Positions 59,478 through 64,000 of a stretch of DNA of 64,000 nt are shown in pieces. Position numbers and translations under genes: made by a program. The stretch lies in the NCBI RefSeq assembly GCF_018614585.1, contig NZ_JAGGOI010000022.1, positions 62,001 to 126,000 on the forward strand. Direction: 5' to 3'. Below the pieces are notes generated by a model. That model did no database searches. It had not been told where the DNA came from and saw only the letters and a list, made by a program, of their open reading frames with translations. Source of the stretch: Streptomyces sp. ISL-1. GTDB lineage: Bacteria > Actinomycetota > Actinomycetes > Streptomycetales > Streptomycetaceae. The first letter of the stretch is position 1, and each line of letters opens with the position of its first letter.

Positions 59478-60338
59478 TTACGCCAGCCCCCGCCGCGCCA
59501 CCGCCGGCGCCCGGTGGCCCGCGATCGCCGACACCATGTCGAGCACCTGCTTTGTCTCCGCCACCTCGTGGACGCGATACACCTGCGCCCCCAGCCACGC
59601 CGAGACCGCCGTCGTCGCCAGCGTCCCGACCACGCGTTCTTTCACCGGCCTGTCGAGCGTCTCGCCGACGAAGTCCTTGTTCGACAGCGAGACCAGCACC
59701 GGCCAGTCCGTCGCCGTCAGCTCCCCGAGGCGACGCGTCGCCTCCAGCGAATGGCGCGTGTTCTTCCCGAAGTCATGACCGGGATCGATCATGATCCCGT
59801 CCCGCCGGACTCCCAGCTCCACCGCCCGCTCCGCCAGCGAGAGCGTCACCCGCAAAATGTCCGCCACCACGTCGTCGTACGCGATCCGGTGCGGCCGCGT
59901 CCTTGGCTCCGTGCCGCCCGCGTGCGTGCACACCAGGCCCGCGCCGTACCGCGCGGCGACCTCCGCCAGCTTGGGGTCCACCCCGCCCCACGCGTCATTG
60001 AGCAGATCCGCGCCCGCCTCGCAGACCGCCTCGCCCACGTCGTGCCGCCAGGTGTCGACGCTGATCACCACGTCCGGATGGCGCCTGCGCACCTCCGCCA
60101 CGAAGCCGACCGTTCGGCGTGCCTCCTCCTCGGCCGTCACCTCCTCCCCAGGACCGGCCTTCACCCCACCGATGTCGATGATGGCAGCACCCTCTGACAC
60201 CGCCTGCTCGACGCGGGCGAGGGCCGGCTCGTCGTGGAAGGTCGCGCCCTGGTCGTAGAAGGAATCAGGCGTACGGTTCACGATCGCCATGATCACCGGC
60301 TCGTGCGCGTCGAATTCGCGCGGTCCCAGCCGCAGCAT
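59478..60338 (-). CDS. folP2: Dihydropteroate synthase, FolP2-type
   Basis: A 286-residue TIM-barrel protein of the pterin-binding family. Seen: MAIVNRTPDSFYDQGATF (canonical enzymes have NVTPDSFSDGG), IIDIGGVKAGPGEEVT, SVDTWRHDVG, LLNDAWGG, IMIDPGHDFGKNTRHSLE and VYRVHEVAETKQVLDM. The NRTPDSF variant and a location next to LOG and DivIVA-like genes match mycobacterial FolP2 (Rv1207), which I recall as lacking measurable dihydropteroate synthase activity; so annotation as the folate enzyme is uncertain. Its 3' end abuts the GC repeat block. ATG 60338; transcribed away from the DivIVA-like gene. Confidence 0.88.
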   Translation of the reverse strand: MLRLGPREFDAHEPVIMAIVNRTPDSFYDQGATFHDEPALARVEQAVSEGAAIIDIGGVKAGPGEEVTAEEEARRTVGFVAEVRRRHPDVVISVDTWRHDVGEAVCEAGADLLNDAWGGVDPKLAEVAARYGAGLVCTHAGGTEPRTRPHRIAYDDVVADILRVTLSLAERAVELGVRRDGIMIDPGHDFGKNTRHSLEATRRLGELTATDWPVLVSLSNKDFVGETLDRPVKERVVGTLATTAVSAWLGAQVYRVHEVAETKQVLDMVSAIAGHRAPAVARRGLA

Positions 60339-60439
60339 CCGCTGTTTCCTCCTCAGGTCGTTCGCCTGCGACCCTAACTGTCAGAGTCCCGTGGCACGAT
60401 CAGCACCGGACAGTTTTTCGCTTGGGGAGAGGCTCGCTC

Positions 60440-60793
60440 GTGTTCTTGTTCTTGCTGATCGCGATGGTCGTGGTCGTCGCCGCGGTCACCCTCGCCGTGG
60501 TCGGCGGCGGCGACAGCGCGGCCCTGCCCGAGGCGGCGCCCGAGCATCTGGTCGATCCGCTGCCGGCCACCCGCCCGGTCGGCCGCGCGGACGTGGAGGC
60601 GCTGCGGCTGCCGGTCGGGCCGCGGGGCTATCGGATGGCGGACGTGGACGATGTGCTCGGCCGCCTCGGCGCCGAACTCGCCGAGCGGGACGCCCGCATC
60701 GCCGAGCTGGAGTCCGCGCTGGCCGGCGCGCAGGCCACCGCGGTGGGCAGGGCCAACCTGTTCGCCAAACCCGGCGAGGAGCGCGAGCAGTGA
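60440..60793 (+). CDS. DivIVA-domain-like membrane protein
   Basis: A 117-residue protein with one N-terminal span (FLFLLIAMVVVVAAVTLAVV) and a cytosolic part containing the DivIVA-type motif GPRGYRMADVDDVLGRLGAE followed by a short coiled coil LAERDARIAELESALAGAQA. GGGAGAGG seven bases before GTG 60440 fixes the start. Its stop overlaps the tag start (GTGA, 60790-60793). I recall Rv1209 in mycobacteria as the equivalent; a role in polar growth or membrane curvature is plausible from the motif only. Confidence 0.84.
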   Translation: MFLFLLIAMVVVVAAVTLAVVGGGDSAALPEAAPEHLVDPLPATRPVGRADVEALRLPVGPRGYRMADVDDVLGRLGAELAERDARIAELESALAGAQATAVGRANLFAKPGEEREQ

Positions 60794-61425
60794 CCGGCGG
60801 TGTCGTACCGGGCCCCGACGGGAAGCCGCGCTGTCCCTGGGGCCTGTCCACGGAGGACTACGTCAGGTACCACGACGAGGAGTGGGGCCGCCCCGTCCAC
60901 GGCGACGACGCGCTGTTCGAGCGCCTGTGCCTGGAGGCCTTCCAGTCCGGCCTGTCCTGGATCACCATCCTGCGCCGGCGGGAGGGCTTCCGCCTCGCCT
61001 TCGACGGCTTCAAGATCGCGTCCGTCGCGGAGTTCACCGACGCCGACGAGGAGCGCCTCCTCGCCGACCCCGGGATCATCCGCAACCGCGCCAAGATCAA
61101 GGCGACGGTCGCCAACGCACGCGTGCTCGCCGACTGGCCGGCCGGCGAGCTCGACGCGCTGATCTGGTCGTACGCCCCCGACCCGGCGGCGCGGCCGGCT
61201 CCCCGCACGATCGCCGACGTCCCGGCCGTGACGGACGAGTCCACCGCGCTGGCCAAGGACCTCAAGAAGCGCGGGCTGCGCTTCATCGGACCGACGACGG
61301 CGTACGCACTCATGCAGGCGTGCGGCCTTGTCGACGACCACCTGAGCGAGTGCGTCGCCCGCCGCGCCCAGCCGCTCCTGGCCTCGGCTAGCGGCCGAGG
61401 TACTTCGGCTTCTCCTTGGCGATGA
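60790..61425 (+). CDS. tag: DNA-3-methyladenine glycosylase I
   Basis: A 211-residue base-excision repair enzyme of the Tag/HhH family removing 3-methyladenine. Seen: RCPWGLSTEDYVRYHDEEWG (with zinc-site Cys and His), LCLEAFQSGLSWITILRRRE, NRAKIKATVANAR and LKKRGLRFIGPTTAYALMQA, all standard. GTG 60790 overlaps the preceding stop by 4 nt. The last 38 bp (about 12 residues) overlap the 3' end of the convergent enoyl-CoA hydratase gene; the tail is therefore slightly longer than the family core. Confidence 0.94.
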   Translation: MTGGVVPGPDGKPRCPWGLSTEDYVRYHDEEWGRPVHGDDALFERLCLEAFQSGLSWITILRRREGFRLAFDGFKIASVAEFTDADEERLLADPGIIRNRAKIKATVANARVLADWPAGELDALIWSYAPDPAARPAPRTIADVPAVTDESTALAKDLKKRGLRFIGPTTAYALMQACGLVDDHLSECVARRAQPLLASASGRGTSASPWR

Positions 61426-62188
61426 ACGCTTGGACCGCGATCGCATGGTCCTCGGACGCGCCGGCCCTCGCCTGCAGCTCGTCCTCCTTGCCGAGCGTCT
61501 CGCTCAGCGTGTGACCGGCGCCGTAGGCCATGGACTCCTTGATCGCCGCGTACGCCACGGTCGGGCCGTCGGCCAGCGCGCGGGCCACAGCGGCGGCCTC
61601 AGCGGCCAGGTCGTCGGCGGGGACCAGCTTGTTCGCGATGCCCCACTCGTACGCCTCCTGCGCCGAGAACGAGCGCGGGAAGAGCAGCAGATCGGCCGCC
61701 CGGCTCTGGCCGATCAGCCGGGGCAGCGTCCACGACACCCCGGAGTCGGCGCTCAGCGCGACGCCCGCGAACGACGTCGTGAATTTGGCTGTGTCCGCGA
61801 CGACCCGGTAGTCCGCGGCGAGCGCGAAGCCGAGGCCCGCGCCCGCGGCTACCCCGTTGACCCCGGCCACGACCGGCTTCGGCATCTCGGTCAGGGCACG
61901 CACGATGGGGTTGTAGTGCTCCCGCACGGTGTTCATGGTGTCGCCGCTGCCCGACTCGCGGGCGGCGACGAGGGTCCCGATGTGCTCCTTGAGGTCCTGG
62001 CCGACGCAGAAGGCGCGCCCGGACGCGGTGAGCAGTACCGCCCGTACGGCAGGGTCGGCGGCGGCTGCCCGGGCCGAGTCGCGCAGAGCGACTTTGGCGT
62101 CGGTGTTCATCGCGTTCATGGCCTCGGGCCGGTTGATCGTGATCGTCGCGAGTCCGTCGCTCACTTCGTACAGCACGGAGTCGGCCAT
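61388..62188 (-). CDS. Enoyl-CoA hydratase/isomerase family protein
   Basis: A 266-residue crotonase-fold enzyme acting on acyl-CoA substrates. Typical segments: ATITINRPEAMNAMNTDAKV, LTASGRAFCVGQDLKEH (first oxyanion-hole strand), VVAGVNGVAAGAGLGFALAA (second), and GVALSADSGVSWTLPRLIG, where Asp/Ser replaces the usual Glu-Arg of hydratases, closer to PaaG/isomerase-type members. It ends with FIAKEKPKYLGR. ATG 62188. Pathway not indicated by its neighbours; 3' end overlaps tag. Confidence 0.9.
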   Translation of the reverse strand: MADSVLYEVSDGLATITINRPEAMNAMNTDAKVALRDSARAAAADPAVRAVLLTASGRAFCVGQDLKEHIGTLVAARESGSGDTMNTVREHYNPIVRALTEMPKPVVAGVNGVAAGAGLGFALAADYRVVADTAKFTTSFAGVALSADSGVSWTLPRLIGQSRAADLLLFPRSFSAQEAYEWGIANKLVPADDLAAEAAAVARALADGPTVAYAAIKESMAYGAGHTLSETLGKEDELQARAGASEDHAIAVQAFIAKEKPKYLGR

Positions 62189-62501
62189 GGCTGGGTCCCC
62201 TTTGCGGCTCTGACGTTGATGTTCAGGCGTGTTCAGAGCCCAGCATGGCGGAGATCGCCGAAGGCGAACATGTGACCTGCGTCAAACAATCTTCCGGCCC
62301 TGCCCGGCGCGCGGTGGCGAAGTATCGCAGGCGGATCGCCGAATTGAGTGGTTTTGAGAGAGCGCGTTGCACAAGCGATGCCGACTGATGTTGGTCATCG
62401 GGTCCCGCCATGCGGGATAATGACCTGGAAGCAATGTGTTCGATGCCGGTGACACCTGGGTTGTCGGCTGCGATGAGCTGGTTTCAGGAAGGGGAACGAG
62501 C

Positions 62502-62669
62502 ATGGCGGCCATGAAGCCGCGGACGGGCGACGGCCCGCTCGAGGTGACCAAGGAGGGGCGGGGCATCGTCATGCGCGTTCCGCTCGAAGGCGGCGGTCGG
62601 CTTGTGGTCGAGCTGACTCCGGACGAAGCCGATGCCCTCGGCGACGCTCTGAAGAAGGTCGTCGGCTGA
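62502..62669 (+). CDS. DUF3117 domain-containing small protein
   Basis: A 55-residue, highly conserved actinobacterial protein of unknown function: MAAMKPRTGDGPLEVTKEGR, MRVPLEGGGRLVVELTPDEA and DALGDALKKVVG. It is too small for an enzyme and looks like a two-layer alpha/beta fold. GGAAGGGGA sits before ATG 62502. I recall Rv1211 as the mycobacterial member in the same neighbourhood. Single gene with its own terminator. Confidence 0.93.
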   Translation: MAAMKPRTGDGPLEVTKEGRGIVMRVPLEGGGRLVVELTPDEADALGDALKKVVG

Positions 62670-62690
62670 CGCGGAAGCGCACACAAATTT

Positions 62691-62729
62691 CACTGCCCCG
62701 GCACCTCGGTGTCGGGGCAGTGCTGTTTT
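62691..62729 (+). terminator. Terminator after the DUF3117 gene
   Basis: 10-bp stem CACTGCCCCG (62691-62700) / CGGGGCAGTG (62713-62722), followed by CTGTTTT. Confidence 0.8.
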
Positions 62730-62941
62730 CCGGATCGGACGCGTATCGGGTGTGGCGGCCGACCGGGGCAGTCCGTGCCGCCCACGCAGGGCCCCGGTTC
62801 GGGCGGGCCGTTGGCGGGACCGCGTCTCGCCACGGCGAGGGCTCAGCTCCCGGATCTCGTCCTGTCCCGGCCGGCGGCCCCTGCCCGCTTCGGGCGGTAG
62901 GGGTACGCGTTCGCCGGGGCGACGGGCTCAGCCGCGGCGGG
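62730..62941. other. Intergenic region without a recognisable gene
   Basis: GC-rich stretch between the DUF3117 terminator and the end of the methyltransferase gene. Several frames are open but none has a ribosome site or protein-like composition. A short direct repeat CAGCCGCGGCGG occurs at about 62930 and again at 62971. Confidence 0.4.
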
Positions 62942-62970
62942 ACCGCGTCAACAGAGGTGGCTGACGCGGT
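62942..62970 (-). terminator. Hairpin at the 3' end of the methyltransferase gene
   Basis: Perfect 9-bp dyad ACCGCGTCA / TGACGCGGT with an 11-nt loop, touching the minus-strand stop codon. Probable terminator. Confidence 0.55.
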
Positions 62971-63605
62971 CAGCCGCGGCGGACCGCGCAGAGCAGGCCG
63001 TCGCCCACCGGCAGCAGAGACGGCAGCAGTTCCTGGCTCTCCCGCACCGCGCGCAGCAGCTCCCGCAGACGCAGCACCTCCGCCGGCTGGGCCGCCGAGT
63101 CGACCGTGCGGCCGTCCGCGAATACGCCCTCGAAGCAGACCAGACCGCCAGGTCGCAGCAGGCGCAACGATTCAGCGAGATAGTCCAGCGACTCCGTCCG
63201 GTCGCCGTCGCAGAAGACGAGGTCGTAACCGCCGTCCGCCAGCCGCGGAAGCACGTCGAGCGCGTGGCCGGGGATGAAACGCGCCCGGTTCGCGGCGAAG
63301 CCCGCCGCGCGGAACGCCTCCTTGGCGAACTGCTGCCGGTCCGGCTCCGGGTCCACCGTGGTCAGTACGCCGTCGGACCGCATCCCGTGCAGCAGATAGA
63401 TCCCGGAGACACCCGTCCCGGTACCGATTTCGGCCACCGCTTTCGCGTCAGCGGTGGCAGCCAGCAGTCGCAGCGCGGCGCCGGTGCCTGGCGACACCGA
63501 GGGGAGCCCTGACTCCCGGGCCCGGTCACGGGCCCAGCGCAGCGTGTCGTCCTCGGCGACAAAGGCGTCGGCGAACGCCCAGCTCGTCTGCCGGTTGGCG
63601 GTAAT
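62970..63605 (-). CDS. SAM-dependent O-methyltransferase
   Basis: A class I methyltransferase of the catechol/caffeoyl-CoA O-methyltransferase type: AVAEIGTGTGVSGIYLL (SAM motif I), LTTVDPEPDRQQFAKEAFRA (acidic residue after strand 2), YDLVFCDGDRTESLDYLAE (metal/SAM) and LLRPGGLVCFEGVFADGR. The start is problematic: the conserved protein begins TANRQTSWAFADAFVAED, but upstream in frame there is only ATT 63605 (with GGAGAGG before it) or a TTG at 63734, which would overlap sigE. ATT was taken as the likelier start, giving 211 residues. It is divergent from sigE, the arrangement I recall for Rv1220c-sigE. Confidence 0.88.
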   Translation of the reverse strand: MTANRQTSWAFADAFVAEDDTLRWARDRARESGLPSVSPGTGAALRLLAATADAKAVAEIGTGTGVSGIYLLHGMRSDGVLTTVDPEPDRQQFAKEAFRAAGFAANRARFIPGHALDVLPRLADGGYDLVFCDGDRTESLDYLAESLRLLRPGGLVCFEGVFADGRTVDSAAQPAEVLRLRELLRAVRESQELLPSLLPVGDGLLCAVRRG

Positions 63606-63706
63606 GACCCTCTCCTGTCCCCGTAGTGGCGCGACGCTGACTGTATCCGCTGCGCCCGGGAACCCGCGGATGGGACCAGGCGTTATGGAGGGACAGAGGG
63701 AAACGC

Positions 63707-64000
63707 ATGGATCAGGGCCAGAAGCAGGACCCAAATTCGCGTAAAGATTCTTATCCGGAGCTAACGGGCGAGGTGGCTATGGTAGGGGCTCCGCTGGACA
63801 CCACCAGAGCCGACAGGGGAGGTGCGGCTGCACCTGCGGATCGGAGAGGAGTGCTGAGGCGCTTCCTCAGGTCGGCGGGTGAGCCGAGATCCGTGACCGA
63901 CATTGCTGACCGTTCTCGCTCCACTGACTCCGCAGCTACGGCGACCTTCGCATCGGATGCGGAATCGCAGGCGTGGACGCCTCCCACCTGGGAGGAAATC
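63707..64000 (+). CDS. sigE: ECF sigma factor SigE, N-terminal part (cut by window end)
   Basis: An open frame from ATG 63707 (AGAGGGA seven bases upstream) runs to the window end without a stop: MDQGQKQDPNSRKDSYPELT, VAMVGAPLDTTRADRGGAAA, LRRFLRSAGEPRSVTDIADR and AWTPPTWEEI. A second good start is ATG 63779 (MVGAPLDTTR, with GAGGTGG). The visible 98 residues precede the sigma-2 domain; the TPPTWEEI end is where Streptomyces SigE-type ECF factors enter region 2. Identification rests on this N-terminal signature and on the divergent methyltransferase, as at mycobacterial sigE (Rv1221). The sigma domains themselves are outside the window. Confidence 0.72.
   Translation, partial: MDQGQKQDPNSRKDSYPELTGEVAMVGAPLDTTRADRGGAAAPADRRGVLRRFLRSAGEPRSVTDIADRSRSTDSAATATFASDAESQAWTPPTWEEI

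Noticed and set aside
58718..60197. Several plus-strand frames of 240-420 codons through the repeat block
   Set aside because: They encode only periodic HLHWCRRRTAP-like repeats or run antisense through folP2; all frames are open because of the 28-bp period.
62709..62900. 63-codon plus-strand frame after the DUF3117 terminator
   Set aside because: Starts within the terminator tail, has no ribosome site and a Pro/Arg/Gly composition typical of non-coding GC-rich DNA.

Overview
The window is high-GC chromosomal DNA (about 70% or more G+C, strong third-position GC bias, GTG and TTG starts, dense short operons) and reads as a Streptomyces core chromosome. Supporting gene content includes mycothiol biosynthesis (MshB), polyphosphate glucokinase, a SpoIIE/RsbW-type signalling pair, a BldK-type five-gene oligopeptide importer and a SigE-type ECF sigma factor divergent from an O-methyltransferase. 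I see no tRNA, rRNA, insertion sequence, prophage or CRISPR array.

Layout. 1-14.2 kb: the 3' part of ispH, ppgK, a DUF6542 membrane protein, ychF, a minus-strand group (DUF4326, PaaI thioesterase, monooxygenase), a GlxA/AraC regulator, a small membrane protein, a cupin, a PLP enzyme of the threonine synthase fold, a secreted subtilase with a P domain, a DUF4190 membrane protein, and a GntR regulator next to an NCS1 permease with an unusual cysteine-rich tail. 14.2-18.4 kb: a SPOR-like small protein, a NUDIX hydrolase, a stand-alone RsbW-like ATPase and a PAS-PAS-GAF-SpoIIE-ATPase phosphatase. 18.4-22.2 kb: a minus-strand succinate dehydrogenase operon of the mycobacterial Sdh1 type, whose membrane subunit carries a CHxCxH cluster. 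22.5-27 kb: a large orphan peptide-binding lipoprotein and typA/bipA.

27-40 kb: two complete oligopeptide ABC importers in tandem. The first has the gene order of bldKA-E and sits behind an 860-bp leader region holding two micro-ORFs and several hairpins. The second has the order SBP-permease-permease-ATPase-ATPase. In both, a hairpin lies immediately after the binding-protein gene, which would fit higher expression of the binding protein than of the downstream subunits.

40-64 kb: a membrane protein, a VOC protein, intergenic Streptomyces repeats, an S9 peptidase, then a block whose order resembles Mycobacterium tuberculosis Rv1170-Rv1221 as I remember it: mshB, DUF6113, (recQ and others), fdxA, dapC, dapE, LOG protein, folP2-type gene, DivIVA-like protein, tag, DUF3117, O-methyltransferase, sigE (cut by the window end). 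dapC and dapE belong to the succinylase branch of lysine/diaminopimelate synthesis.

The most unusual items are the NCS1 permease cysteine tail, the Sdh1-type membrane subunit, the structured bldK leader, a micro-ORF built of 18-bp repeats that links mshB to the next gene, an array of eight 28-bp repeats framed by 130-bp direct repeats before folP, and an 18-bp repeat expansion at the N terminus of an Opp ATPase.
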